Assembly (NCBI GenBank): GCA_016125585.1
Contig: WGLL01000006.1
Location: 1-64,000 of the forward strand
Direction: 5' to 3'
Origin: Caulobacter sp.
Lineage (GTDB): Bacteria > Pseudomonadota > Alphaproteobacteria > Caulobacterales > Caulobacteraceae
Length of the DNA: 64,000 nt
In this document: positions 31,460 to 39,668 of the stretch, one piece after another
Numbering within the stretch: the first letter of the stretch is position 1
How the letters are laid out: the number at the start of each line of letters is the position of its first letter
Made by a program: the position numbers and the translations under genes
Notes under the pieces: model-generated
Databases searched by the model: none
Told to the model about the DNA's origin: nothing
Seen by the model: only the letters and a program-made list of their open reading frames with translations

Positions 31460-32458
31460 TCAGATCGGCTCGCCGGTCCATTCCCAGTGCCAGGGTTCAA
31501 AGGGATAATTGACGAAGCCGAACCGCGAGGCGTTGCGCACCATCCAGCGATAGGCGGGACTGCGGGACTGGGCCAGGCGGTTGAAATCGGCGGTCGAGGC
31601 GGGGTTTCCGCCGGGCGCCATGCCGACATGAATGTCCAGCGCCATGCCGGTGCGATGGGCCGAGCAGTAGGTCCTTCGCACGCCATCGCAATTGCCGTCG
31701 CTGAGGCATCGGGCCGCGTCGGCTTCAGGATCGCGATAGGCGGAAAAGATCTTCAGGGCGTCCGGCTGGCGAAAGATCTCCGGCGCCTCGGCGTGAGCCG
31801 CCGCCGTCATCCGGCGGTAGGCGGCCAGGGCGCCGGGGCGCAGCCGCATCGGGCGGCCATAGCTTTCCAGCGCCGCCGCCGTGGCGAGCGCGCCGTCGGC
31901 CGGCGGCGGCGGACAGTCCTCGGGCCTGATGCGGGAAAACGGCCGGCGGCGGTGCCAGGCCTGCTTCATGATCTCGAAGGCGCCCGGGCTCATCATCCCG
32001 TCGGCCCGCGCGCCCTTGCGTCGCTGCCATGCGGCCAGCGCCCGGGCAAAGCCGGGCTCCCCGGGGGCGCAGCGAGTCGATATCTCCTGGGCGATCAGCG
32101 GGACATAGATCTCCCAGCCGATCTCCTCGGGACCGAACGGCGCCCAGACGGTGGTGGTCAGGGACTGGGCGTTGGCGCGGGCGGCCGCGGAGAACCGGCC
32201 CGGTCGCTCGCAGTTTCCGTCGGCGGAGACGGCCGGCGGGGCCGGATCGCCGACGCGGCTGGCGTAGGTCTCGCCGATATAGGGTTCGGGCAGCGATGTT
32301 GGCGGCGCGCGGGCCGCCGGGGATGGGGACGCCGGGCGCAGGACCAGCCAACCGGTAAAGAGGATTCCGATCAGCACCAGGGCCGTCGCGGCGGTCCAGC
32401 CAAGGGCGCGCAGCGTCCAGCTGACAATGCCGCCCAGAATGGCCAGAAGCCCCCGCAT
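31460..32458 (-). CDS. D-alanyl-D-alanine carboxypeptidase (VanY-like)
   Basis: The 332-aa protein has an N-terminal membrane anchor (residues about 10-42) and a C-terminal VanY/peptidase M15 domain with SAYRDPEADAARCL, HRTGMALDIHVG (Zn ligands His and Asp), and FGFVNYPFEPWHWEWTGEP (EPWHWE with the catalytic Glu and Zn His). It trims D-Ala from peptidoglycan stems in the periplasm. It lies upstream of the L,D-transpeptidase with the same orientation, forming a wall-remodelling pair. Confidence 0.88.
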   Translation of the reverse strand: MRGLLAILGGIVSWTLRALGWTAATALVLIGILFTGWLVLRPASPSPAARAPPTSLPEPYIGETYASRVGDPAPPAVSADGNCERPGRFSAAARANAQSLTTTVWAPFGPEEIGWEIYVPLIAQEISTRCAPGEPGFARALAAWQRRKGARADGMMSPGAFEIMKQAWHRRRPFSRIRPEDCPPPPADGALATAAALESYGRPMRLRPGALAAYRRMTAAAHAEAPEIFRQPDALKIFSAYRDPEADAARCLSDGNCDGVRRTYCSAHRTGMALDIHVGMAPGGNPASTADFNRLAQSRSPAYRWMVRNASRFGFVNYPFEPWHWEWTGEPI

Positions 32459-32500
32459 TACATCCTCCGCCGCCTATCGGCCCACGGCAGGGTCAGCGCG

Positions 32501-33730
32501 TCAATCGCCGGATGGTTCATCCATCCAGCGCAGGACGCCTCGCGCGGCAGCGGCCCCCGTGGCGAAACAGCCCTGCAGAAGATAGCCGCCGGTCGGGGCT
32601 TCCCAGTCGATCATTTCCCCCGCCGCGAACACCCCGGGCATGGCCTTGATCATCAGATGGGCGTCCAGCGCCTCCCTGGCGACCCCGCCGGCGCTGGAGA
32701 TGGCCCGGTCCAGTCCCTCGTGACCCGTCAGGGTCAAGGGCACGCTCTTGATCAACCGGGCCAGGGGCCCCGAGCCCTCGGGCAAGGGGCCGCAGGTGAC
32801 TTCCCGCAACAGGTTGATGGCCTGGGGCGACAGGCCGGCGGCCTTGCGCAGGTGATTGGACAGGCTCTGGCTGCCGCGCGGTCGGGCGATGCGGCCGGTC
32901 AACTGCCCTACGCTCTGGTCGGGCTTGAGGTCGAGCGTGATCGTCGCGGCGCCATCGGCGGCCAGCGTCTCGCGCAGGTCGGCCGACAGGGCGTAGATGG
33001 CCCCGCCTTCCAGGCCATAGGCGGCGATCATGGCTTCGCCGCGCACTGTCCGGTCGCCGTGGCTGATGGCGATGGCCTTGAGGGGCTGGCCGGCAAAGCG
33101 GCTGGCGAAGGCGGGACTCCAGTCCAGGCGGACGCCGACATTGCTGGGACTCAACGGACGGACCTTGACCCCGCGCGCCGCCAGCAGCGGGACCCAGCCG
33201 CCGTCGGATCCGAGCCTGGGCCAACTGCCGCCGCCCAGGGCCAAGACCGTCGCGTCGGGCCGCTCCGCCCTGTCGCCGTCCGGGCCGGAGAACAGCAGGG
33301 CTCCCTCCTGCGACCAGCCGCGCCAGTGGCTGCGCATGGCGAACCGGACCCCGGCTCCGTCCAGACGCGCCAGCCAGGCGCGCAGCAGCGGCGAGGCCTT
33401 CATGGCCTTGGGAAACACCCGCCCGCTGGAGCCGGTGAACAGCGGCTGGTCCAGATTCTCGGCCCAGGCCGACAGGGCCTGAGGGTCGAGCGCCTCGATA
33501 TGCGGCGCGAGCCAGTTCCGGGCCGCGCCATATCGGCCGAGAAAGCGATCCAGAGGCTCCGAATGGGTGAGGTTCAGGCCGCCGCGCCCGGCCATCAGGA
33601 ACTTGCGACCGGCCGAGGGCATCCGGTCGTGCACCGTCACGGCCACGCCATGGGCGGCGAGGGTCTCCGCGGCCATCAGACCGGCCGGTCCGGCCCCGAT
33701 GATGACAGCCGATCTGGGTGCTCTGGACAT
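32501..33730 (-). CDS. HI0933/TIGR03862-type flavoprotein
   Basis: This 409-aa FAD protein has an N-terminal dinucleotide fold (AVIIGAGPAGLMAAETLAAHG) and the family motif SAGRKFLMAGRGGLNLTHSE. An ALGGGSWPRLGSDGGW segment lies mid-protein and the C-terminus has GVFAAGEMIDWEAPTGGYLL. HI0933-like flavoproteins are widely conserved and incompletely characterised; one relative takes part in 5-hydroxyuridine or related RNA chemistry, but that is not shown here. The gene stands 42 bp upstream of the VanY gene. Confidence 0.88.
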   Translation of the reverse strand: MSRAPRSAVIIGAGPAGLMAAETLAAHGVAVTVHDRMPSAGRKFLMAGRGGLNLTHSEPLDRFLGRYGAARNWLAPHIEALDPQALSAWAENLDQPLFTGSSGRVFPKAMKASPLLRAWLARLDGAGVRFAMRSHWRGWSQEGALLFSGPDGDRAERPDATVLALGGGSWPRLGSDGGWVPLLAARGVKVRPLSPSNVGVRLDWSPAFASRFAGQPLKAIAISHGDRTVRGEAMIAAYGLEGGAIYALSADLRETLAADGAATITLDLKPDQSVGQLTGRIARPRGSQSLSNHLRKAAGLSPQAINLLREVTCGPLPEGSGPLARLIKSVPLTLTGHEGLDRAISSAGGVAREALDAHLMIKAMPGVFAAGEMIDWEAPTGGYLLQGCFATGAAAARGVLRWMDEPSGD

Positions 33731-33915
33731 GCGGCTCTAGTAGAGGGCGGCGGCCCCGGCGTCGACTGCCGCCTCTCCGGCCTGTGAAGAAGTGTGATGG
33801 AGCCTTGGCCTGCGAGGGAAATTTTACAGGCGGCGAAATTTTGTCTTCGTTCCGGTGAACCCGTTCGGGTCTGACGCGCTTGCAGTGTCACGACAAAACA
33901 CTGGAGGGAACACCC

Positions 33916-34194
33916 ATGCGTATCCTGATTACCGCCGCCGCCGCTTTCGGCGCCCTGTCGCTCGCCGCCTGCGGCAGCCCCGCTGAAAAGGCCGCCGACC
34001 AGAAGGCCGACGCCATTGAGGCCCAGGGCGAACAGACCGCCGACAGTCTCGAAAAGCAGGCCGAGGTGGCCAAGGACACCGCCGAGGCCCAGGGCGAGGC
34101 CAAGGCCGACGCGCTCAATGAAAAGGCCGATCAGGTCGAGCAGGCCGCGGACGCCAAGGCTGACGCGGTTGAGAAGGCGGCCGACGGCCACTAG
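33916..34194 (+). CDS. Small coiled-coil lipoprotein
   Basis: This 92-aa product starts MRILITAAAAFGALSLAACG with lipobox LAAC. The mature part is almost entirely a charged alanine-rich helix (ADQKADAIEAQGEQTADSLE; AKADALNEKADQVEQAADAK), like Lpp-type or entericidin-like spacers. It is probably an abundant outer-membrane lipoprotein. A strong GGAGGG site stands upstream and a good terminator follows. The upstream in-frame ATG at 33880 would bury the signal and is rejected. Confidence 0.8.
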   Translation: MRILITAAAAFGALSLAACGSPAEKAADQKADAIEAQGEQTADSLEKQAEVAKDTAEAQGEAKADALNEKADQVEQAADAKADAVEKAADGH

Positions 34195-34224
34195 GTCTTC
34201 GTCTTTTCCGATCCGATAACGAAG

Positions 34225-34257
34225 CGCCCTTCGGCTCAAGCCGGAGGGCGTCTTTGT
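34225..34257 (+). terminator. Intrinsic terminator after lipoprotein gene
   Basis: An 11-bp stem (34225-34235 with 34240-34250, one G-U pair) around TCAA is followed by TCTTTGT. It lies 31 nt after the lipoprotein stop and ends a monocistronic transcript. Confidence 0.75.
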
Positions 34258-34332
34258 GCCTGGTCCCGGCCGTCGCGGGGTGACGCGGGCGTCGAACCTG
34301 CCAAGATGGCCTGCCAGCAGAGGACGCCAGAC

Positions 34333-35199
34333 ATGACCGAGCCCGGGCCCGCCGACCCCGCCGATCCCAACGCCGACCAGATCGCCTACTGGAACGACAA
34401 GGCGGGGGAGACCTGGGCGCGGCTTCAGACCCTTCTCGACCGCCAGATCGCGCCGCTGGGCGCCACGGCGATGGCCGCGCTGGACCCCCGGGGCGGCGAG
34501 ACCCTTCTCGATATCGGCTGCGGTTGCGGCGACACCACCCTGGCCCTCGCCAGGGCGGTCGGCCCCGCCGGCGCCGTCGCGGGCGTCGACATCTCCGCTC
34601 CCATGTTGAGGGTGGCCGAGACCCGAATCCAGGCCGAGGGCCTGACCCAGGCCGGGGTGATCGAGGCCGACGCCCAGATCCATGACTTCGGGACCGCGAC
34701 GGTGGACGGCGTCTTTTCCCGCTTTGGAGTGATGTTCTTCCATCAACCTGAAGCGGCCTTCGCCAACCTGTTCCGCGCCCTCAAGCCGGGCGGCCGCCTG
34801 GCCTTCGTCTGCTGGCGGCCGCTGGCGGAAAATGCCTGGATGAGAACGCCGCTTGAGGCGGTGCTGAAGGTCGTCCCCGCCCCGCCGCCGCCGGCTGACC
34901 CCTACGCGCCCGGGCCATTCGCCTTCTCGGACCCTGACCGTGTGCGGAGCATTCTGACCGGCGCGGGTTTCAGCGACGTGGTCATCCGGCCCCGCGACCT
35001 GCCGATCGGCGGGCATGATCTCGAGAACGCCCTGCTGCTGGCCCAGAAGGTGGGGCCCGGCGCTCTGCTGCTGCGGGAAAATCCCGATCGCAAGGAGGCC
35101 ATCGTCGAGGCGTTGACGGCGGTCATGCGCGACCATCTGGGACCCAACGGCGTCTTCTTCGACTCGGCGACCTGGATCGTCACCGCGCACAAGGCCTAG
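34333..35199 (+). CDS. Class I SAM-dependent methyltransferase
   Basis: The 288-aa protein has motif I LLDIGCGCGDTTLALARAVG (about residues 57-76), motif II GVDISAPML, a SRFGVMFFHQPEAAFANLFR core and a C-terminal substrate-binding part. It resembles UbiE/Methyltransf_11 enzymes that act on small molecules. ATG 34333 begins the conserved YWNDKAGETWARLQ region; an upstream ATG adds nine poorly conserved residues. It converges on a flavin reductase with a 4-nt overlap. Confidence 0.85.
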   Translation: MTEPGPADPADPNADQIAYWNDKAGETWARLQTLLDRQIAPLGATAMAALDPRGGETLLDIGCGCGDTTLALARAVGPAGAVAGVDISAPMLRVAETRIQAEGLTQAGVIEADAQIHDFGTATVDGVFSRFGVMFFHQPEAAFANLFRALKPGGRLAFVCWRPLAENAWMRTPLEAVLKVVPAPPPPADPYAPGPFAFSDPDRVRSILTGAGFSDVVIRPRDLPIGGHDLENALLLAQKVGPGALLLRENPDRKEAIVEALTAVMRDHLGPNGVFFDSATWIVTAHKA

Positions 35200-35825
35200 G
35201 AGTTCCGCGCCTGGGCGTTCGGCCGGCGCATCTTGAAGATTTCATCGACCACCGCGTAGTCGGCCAGGTAGCCGAGGCGGGCCAGGGGCCGCGCCCGGGC
35301 GGTGTCGAATCGTCCGTCCGTGAGGAAGGCGCGGTCGATGTGAACCCCCACCACCTGGCCCAGCACCAGATGCGCCGCGGTCGGCGCGCCGTCGAGGTCC
35401 GTCAGGTCGATAATCTGAAGGACCTTGCACTCGAGAGAGGCGGGGCTGGCCGCCACCCGGGGCGCCCGGACGATCCGGCAGGGCGCCGCCGCCAGACCGG
35501 CCAGGTCCATCTCATTGACGCCGTGGGCCACGGCGGCGGAGGTCGCGTTCATCGCCTCGGCCAGCGGGGCGGTGGCCAGGTTGAAGACGAACTCGCCGGT
35601 GGCTCGCGCATTGGCCAGGCTGTCGCTCAGCTTCTCGCTGGAAAAGCCGATGATCGGCGGCCGGCTACAGAAGGCGTTGAAGAAGCTGTAGGGCGCCAGA
35701 TTGACCGCGCCATCGACATCCACCGTCGAGATCCAGCCGATCGGGCGCGGCGCGATGATCGCCTTGATCGGATCGTGCTCCAGGCCATGCCCATTGGAAG
35801 GTTCATAGAAGTGGACGTCGCTCAT
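35196..35825 (-). CDS. Flavin reductase-like FMN-binding protein
   Basis: This 209-aa protein has the split-barrel flavin reductase pattern: HDPIKAIIAPRPIGWISTVD, NLAPYSFFNAFCSRPPIIGF (FMN-binding SxFN) and HLVLGQVVGVHID near the end. It probably binds FMN and reduces flavin or acts as a small oxidoreductase. It lies 5 nt downstream of the SDR gene, so the two are likely co-transcribed. Confidence 0.88.
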   Translation of the reverse strand: MSDVHFYEPSNGHGLEHDPIKAIIAPRPIGWISTVDVDGAVNLAPYSFFNAFCSRPPIIGFSSEKLSDSLANARATGEFVFNLATAPLAEAMNATSAAVAHGVNEMDLAGLAAAPCRIVRAPRVAASPASLECKVLQIIDLTDLDGAPTAAHLVLGQVVGVHIDRAFLTDGRFDTARARPLARLGYLADYAVVDEIFKMRRPNAQARNS

Positions 35826-35830
35826 GCCGA

Positions 35831-36604
35831 TCAGCGACCGCCCTGGCCGTCATCGACCTTGATGCAGGCGCCGGTGACGGCGTCCGACGCCGGAGAGCAG
35901 AGATAGAGCAGGGTGGAATCCAGCTGGGCCGGATTGCCAAGGCGCTGGCGCGAGAAGCCTCTGGTGATATCGCCGACCCGTTCCAGCATGCCGTCCATCA
36001 TTTCCGAGGCGAAGGCGCCCGGGGCGATGGCGTTGACGTTGATATGGAAGCGCGCCCATTCCACGGCCAGCGTCTCGGTCATTCGCACCACGCCCGCCTT
36101 GCTGATCGAATAGAGGGCCGCGCCATGGCCGCCATAGTCGAAGGCCGCCATGGAGGCGATGTTGACGATCCGGCCCGGGGCCTTGGCGGCCATGCGCCGC
36201 CGGGCGAACTCGCAGCTGAGGATGTAGGGGCCGCGAAGATTGGTATCGAGCACCTGGTCGATCAGCTCGACGCTCATCCGGGTGGCGCGCTGGGCGTCCG
36301 GAATGCCGGCGTTGTTGATCAGGATATCGACCGGCCCAAGGGCCGCCTCGGCTTGCCCGACCACCGCCAGCAACTGGTCGGCGTCCGTGACATCGAGGGC
36401 GAGGGGAGCGGCGATCCCGCCCTCGGCGCGGATGTCCGCGGCCAGGGCTTCCAGCCGATCAATCCGCCGGCCGGTGATCGCCACCTTCGCGCCCTGTCTG
36501 GCCAGCACCTGGGCGAAGCGCTTGCCAAGTCCTGAGGAGGCTCCGGTGACCAGGGCGACCTGTCCGGTCAGGTCAAGGCTGGCGTTGGGAAGGGGATAGG
36601 TCAT
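35831..36604 (-). CDS. Short-chain dehydrogenase/reductase
   Basis: The 257-aa classical SDR has TGASSGLGKRF (cofactor loop, residues about 20-30), NNAG at about 96-99, and the catalytic S-Y-K set (VNIASMAAF, YSISKAG). The arginine-containing ITGRRIDRLE stretch after beta-2 suggests NADP(H) or relaxed preference. It acts on an unknown alcohol or ketone. It is first in a pair with the flavin reductase gene. Confidence 0.9.
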   Translation of the reverse strand: MTYPLPNASLDLTGQVALVTGASSGLGKRFAQVLARQGAKVAITGRRIDRLEALAADIRAEGGIAAPLALDVTDADQLLAVVGQAEAALGPVDILINNAGIPDAQRATRMSVELIDQVLDTNLRGPYILSCEFARRRMAAKAPGRIVNIASMAAFDYGGHGAALYSISKAGVVRMTETLAVEWARFHINVNAIAPGAFASEMMDGMLERVGDITRGFSRQRLGNPAQLDSTLLYLCSPASDAVTGACIKVDDGQGGR

Positions 36605-36695
36605 GGTCGGCCTCTGACAGGGAGCTTCGGATCAGTCGGCAGGCACTATCGCGGCCTGCCTCAAGGGCAGGGAAGCGGGTCGTGAGCGGCGCCGG

Positions 36696-37301
36696 TCACG
36701 GTCCGACGGAAAAGCCGCTGTCGGGATCGATCCACATCATCTGGCGCCTCGTCTCGGGACGGGGCTCGCCGTTGACCGAGATTTCGACGGCCATGTGGTC
36801 GCCTTCCGGCACATAGCGCGAACAGGTTTGCTTGCCGAAATCCTCCTGCAGGGCCTGCTGCATGGCGGCGTTGACCTCGCTGACTTCCTCCGGCCGAGCC
36901 GGCTGTCCGTCGATGGTCAACTGGCTGATGCGGGTATTCCTCAGATCGCCGCAGACCTGCCCGTCGCGAACGGCGACCGGGGTCTCCGTGCGCAGGACCG
37001 TCATGGGGCTGGCGCTGAGCCGCACCTCGGCCATGGCGACAATTCCGCCGTCCGGAAGGAAGACGAAACGCGAGATCGCGCCGCATCGGCGGGCGGCGAT
37101 GTCGGGGTTCTGGCATTGCACACGGCCCGAGCGCGCCGGGGCGAGAGGGTCGATCCCGCCGCCGCCCGCCAGCTTGGGCGGCGGCTTGGCGGGGGCCCGC
37201 GGGCGACCGACCGGCCTGGGCCCCGGCGGGGGCGGCGGCGGCGGGCCTGCGGAGGGCGGCGGGGCGGCCAGGGCGGCCAGGAGCATCAAGGCGGTCAGCA
37301 T
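36696..37301 (-). CDS. Secreted proline-rich hypothetical protein
   Basis: The 201-aa product has a short signal-like N-terminus (MLTALMLLAALAAPPPSAGP) followed by a proline and glycine spacer. A beta-rich domain with conserved cysteines follows (CQNPDIAARRCGAISRF; GQVCGDLRNTRISQLTIDG; KQTCSRYVPEGD). It is probably periplasmic. No named family is recognised. It stands alone between the SDR and MFS genes, on the minus strand. Confidence 0.65.
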   Translation of the reverse strand: MLTALMLLAALAAPPPSAGPPPPPPPGPRPVGRPRAPAKPPPKLAGGGGIDPLAPARSGRVQCQNPDIAARRCGAISRFVFLPDGGIVAMAEVRLSASPMTVLRTETPVAVRDGQVCGDLRNTRISQLTIDGQPARPEEVSEVNAAMQQALQEDFGKQTCSRYVPEGDHMAVEISVNGEPRPETRRQMMWIDPDSGFSVGP

Positions 37302-37461
37302 GCGCGGACTTCGCGCCGGTTCGCCCCGTCTGTCCAGTCTTCCGCCGACCGTGCGGCGCCTTGTCGGGCGCCTTGCCCCGGCCGGGCTGGCCGTCGATAG
37401 TCCAGACGCCGCCCATCACAGAAGCGCCGAACGGCGACGGGGGCGGCAGGGAGAACGATCC

Positions 37462-38751
37462 ATGGATGAGCCATCGGGCGCCGGCGCGCGCGCCTCGCGC
37501 GGCGACTATGTGCTGCTGATCATGCTGATGCTGATGAATGTCCTGAACTTCGTGGACCGTCAGCTCCTGTCCAGCTTCTCCAACTTCATCGTCCCGGACC
37601 TGAATCTGACCAACACCGAGTTCGGCCTGCTCACCGGTCTGGTGTTCCTGATTTTCTACGCCGTCGCCGGCCTGTTCATGGGCGCCCTGGCCGATCTGGT
37701 GAACCGGCCCCGGCTGATCGCCGTGGCGATGTTCGGCTGGAGCCTGCTGACGGCCGCCTCGGGTCTGGCGAAGGGATTTGTCAGCCTCGCCCTGCCGCGC
37801 GTCTTCATCGGCGTCGGCGAATCGGCCCTGACGCCCACCGCCATGTCGCTGCTGGCCGACCGCTTCCCGCCGGAGAAACGCGGCTTCGCTTCCGGCTTCT
37901 ACTACATGGGGGTGCCGCTGGGGGTCGGGGTCAGCCTGCTGGTCGCCGGATTCCTCGGGCCGGCCATCGGCTGGCGCAACTGCTTCTATCTGCTGGGCGC
38001 GGTCGGGGTCGCCTTCTCCCTGCTGATCCTCACCGTTCGCGAAACACGGCCGTCGCGGAAGGCCGCCGCCGCCCTGCCAGGCGCTGTCGCCGCGCCGGGA
38101 CCGCGTGACCTGATCGGGGTGTTCCTCAAGGCCCTGCTGGCCTCGCGGCCCTTGCAGCTGGTCATTCTCGGCGGCGTCTGCATCCATTTCGTGCTCGGCG
38201 CGGCGGCTTTCGACCAGCTGTGGCTGGTGCATGAGCGCGGCTTCGAGCGGGCCAATATCGCCGTCATCAGCGGCCTGTTCGCCACCGTCTTCGGCGTGGC
38301 GGGCAACCTGTTCGGCGGCGGGCTCAGTGATCTGTTCGCCCGAAAGACGGGCCAGAACCGGGCCATGTTCATGGTGCTGGTCCTGCTGGTGCTGTTGCCG
38401 GTCAACCTGACCTACCGGCTGATCCCGGCAGAGAACCCGTTGTTCTGGGTCTGCGTCGCGGTCGCCTATTTCCAGCTGGGCGTCTTCTACGGGCCCACCT
38501 TCTCGGCGGTGCAGGAGCTCTGCCCGCCGCAGGTCCGCTCGACCGTGGTGGCTTTCTACCTTCTCACCCTCAATGTCGTCGGACTGGGTCTTGGCATCAC
38601 CGGATCCGGCATCCTGGTCGATCACCTGATCAAGCTGGGCGTCGACCAGCCCTACAGCTGGACCCTGTTCGTCTTCACCGCCCTCTCGGCCCTGGCCATC
38701 CCCTGCTACTTCTTCGCCGCCAGGGCGGCCAAACGGGCGAAACTGGGGTAA
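37462..38751 (+). CDS. MFS transporter, spinster-like
   Basis: This 429-aa protein has 12 membrane helices. The MFS loop motif appears as GALADLVNRPRLIAVAMFGW between TM2 and TM3, with a second GGGLSDLFARKTGQNRAMFM after TM8. TM1 begins with LMLMNVLNFVDRQLLSSFSN, a pattern of spinster-type lipid or small-molecule exporters (NFVDR). The start ATG 37462 gives a normal cytoplasmic N-terminus. The substrate is unknown. Confidence 0.85.
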   Translation: MDEPSGAGARASRGDYVLLIMLMLMNVLNFVDRQLLSSFSNFIVPDLNLTNTEFGLLTGLVFLIFYAVAGLFMGALADLVNRPRLIAVAMFGWSLLTAASGLAKGFVSLALPRVFIGVGESALTPTAMSLLADRFPPEKRGFASGFYYMGVPLGVGVSLLVAGFLGPAIGWRNCFYLLGAVGVAFSLLILTVRETRPSRKAAAALPGAVAAPGPRDLIGVFLKALLASRPLQLVILGGVCIHFVLGAAAFDQLWLVHERGFERANIAVISGLFATVFGVAGNLFGGGLSDLFARKTGQNRAMFMVLVLLVLLPVNLTYRLIPAENPLFWVCVAVAYFQLGVFYGPTFSAVQELCPPQVRSTVVAFYLLTLNVVGLGLGITGSGILVDHLIKLGVDQPYSWTLFVFTALSALAIPCYFFAARAAKRAKLG

Positions 38752-38798
38752 GAGCCGCGGCGTCCGCCGATCCGGCGCGGGACTGAACGGGAGCCGAC

Positions 38799-39581
38799 AT
38801 GGCCTGGAGCCGAACCTACGCCGGAGACGAGCCGGTCCGGGTCAACAAGTGGCTGGCCCAGTCGTCGGTCTGCTCGCGCCGCGAGGCCGAGGCGCTGATC
38901 GCCAGGGGCCTGGTCGAGATCGACGGCGTGGTGGTCGAGGACGTCGGGCGCAAGATTCTCCCCGGTCAGACCCTGGTGCTGGCCGATCAGGGGCGGGAGG
39001 CCCTGGACGCCAAGCTGACGGTCCTGATCCACAAGCCGGAAGGGATCGTGTCGTCCCAGCCCGAGGGCGATCAGGTGCCGGCCGTCCGGCTGCTGCGCCG
39101 CGCCGCCCTGTTCGGGACCAGCGAGGTCATTCCGACGATCGACAACCGGCTGGCCCCGGTCGGCCGGCTCGACATGGATTCGCGGGGCCTGCTGATCCTC
39201 TCCGAGGACGGGGTGCTGGCCAAGGCGGTCATCGGGCCGGATTCGGAACTCGACAAGGAATACTTCGTGCAGGTCGACGGCGAGGTGACCCCGGAGAAGG
39301 TCGCGCTGTTGCGCCATGGCCTGGAGCTGGACGGCCGCCAGTTGCGTCCCGCCGAGGTGGACGAGGTCATGCCCGGACGCCTTCGCTTTGTCCTGACCGA
39401 AGGGCGCAACCGTCAGATCAGGCGGATGTGCGAGCTGGTCGAGCTTGAGGTGGTGGATCTGCAGCGGGTCCGCATTGGCCCGATCGAACTGGGCGATCTG
39501 CCCGAGGGCATGTGGCGGCCGTTGTCGGCCGCCGAGCGGTCGGCCCTGCTGACGGCGTCGAAGCCCCGTCCGCCCGGCTGA
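38799..39581 (+). CDS. RsuA/RluB/RluF-family pseudouridine synthase
   Basis: This is a 260-aa enzyme. An S4 RNA-binding domain (about residues 13-60, VRVNKWLAQSSVCSRREAEA) is followed by the catalytic region with APVGRLDMDSRGLLILSEDG, where the Asp in GRLD is catalytic. TEGRNRQIRRMCELVELEV follows in the typical position. It isomerises uridine in rRNA or tRNA. The extended S4 part and active-site spacing favour an RluF-type 23S enzyme, which is inference. Confidence 0.9.
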   Translation: MAWSRTYAGDEPVRVNKWLAQSSVCSRREAEALIARGLVEIDGVVVEDVGRKILPGQTLVLADQGREALDAKLTVLIHKPEGIVSSQPEGDQVPAVRLLRRAALFGTSEVIPTIDNRLAPVGRLDMDSRGLLILSEDGVLAKAVIGPDSELDKEYFVQVDGEVTPEKVALLRHGLELDGRQLRPAEVDEVMPGRLRFVLTEGRNRQIRRMCELVELEVVDLQRVRIGPIELGDLPEGMWRPLSAAERSALLTASKPRPPG

Positions 39582-39605
39582 CGATTTTCCCCAGCGTCAA
39601 CGCCT

Positions 39606-39636
39606 GCTGTTCAAACAGCCGTTTCACCTCTATTAT
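39606..39636 (+). promoter_or_regulatory. Candidate promoter/operator of the monooxygenase gene
   Basis: GCTGTTCAAACAGC (39606-39619) is a perfect 14-bp palindrome. TATTAT (39631-39636) could be a -10 with a weak -35 inside the palindrome, so a regulator bound there would interfere with RNA polymerase. The start codon of the monooxygenase is 33 nt downstream. Confidence 0.45.
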
Positions 39637-39668
39637 CGCCGTTAACATAAGAACGGGGAGAGACGGTT

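Noticed and set aside
33880-33915. N-terminal extension of the coiled-coil lipoprotein
   Set aside because: It would place 12 polar residues before the signal peptide, and the strong ribosome binding site fits ATG 33916.
36661-38625. A 654-codon minus-strand frame over the MFS gene
   Set aside because: Antisense shadow: the plus strand encodes a 12-helix MFS protein with canonical loops.
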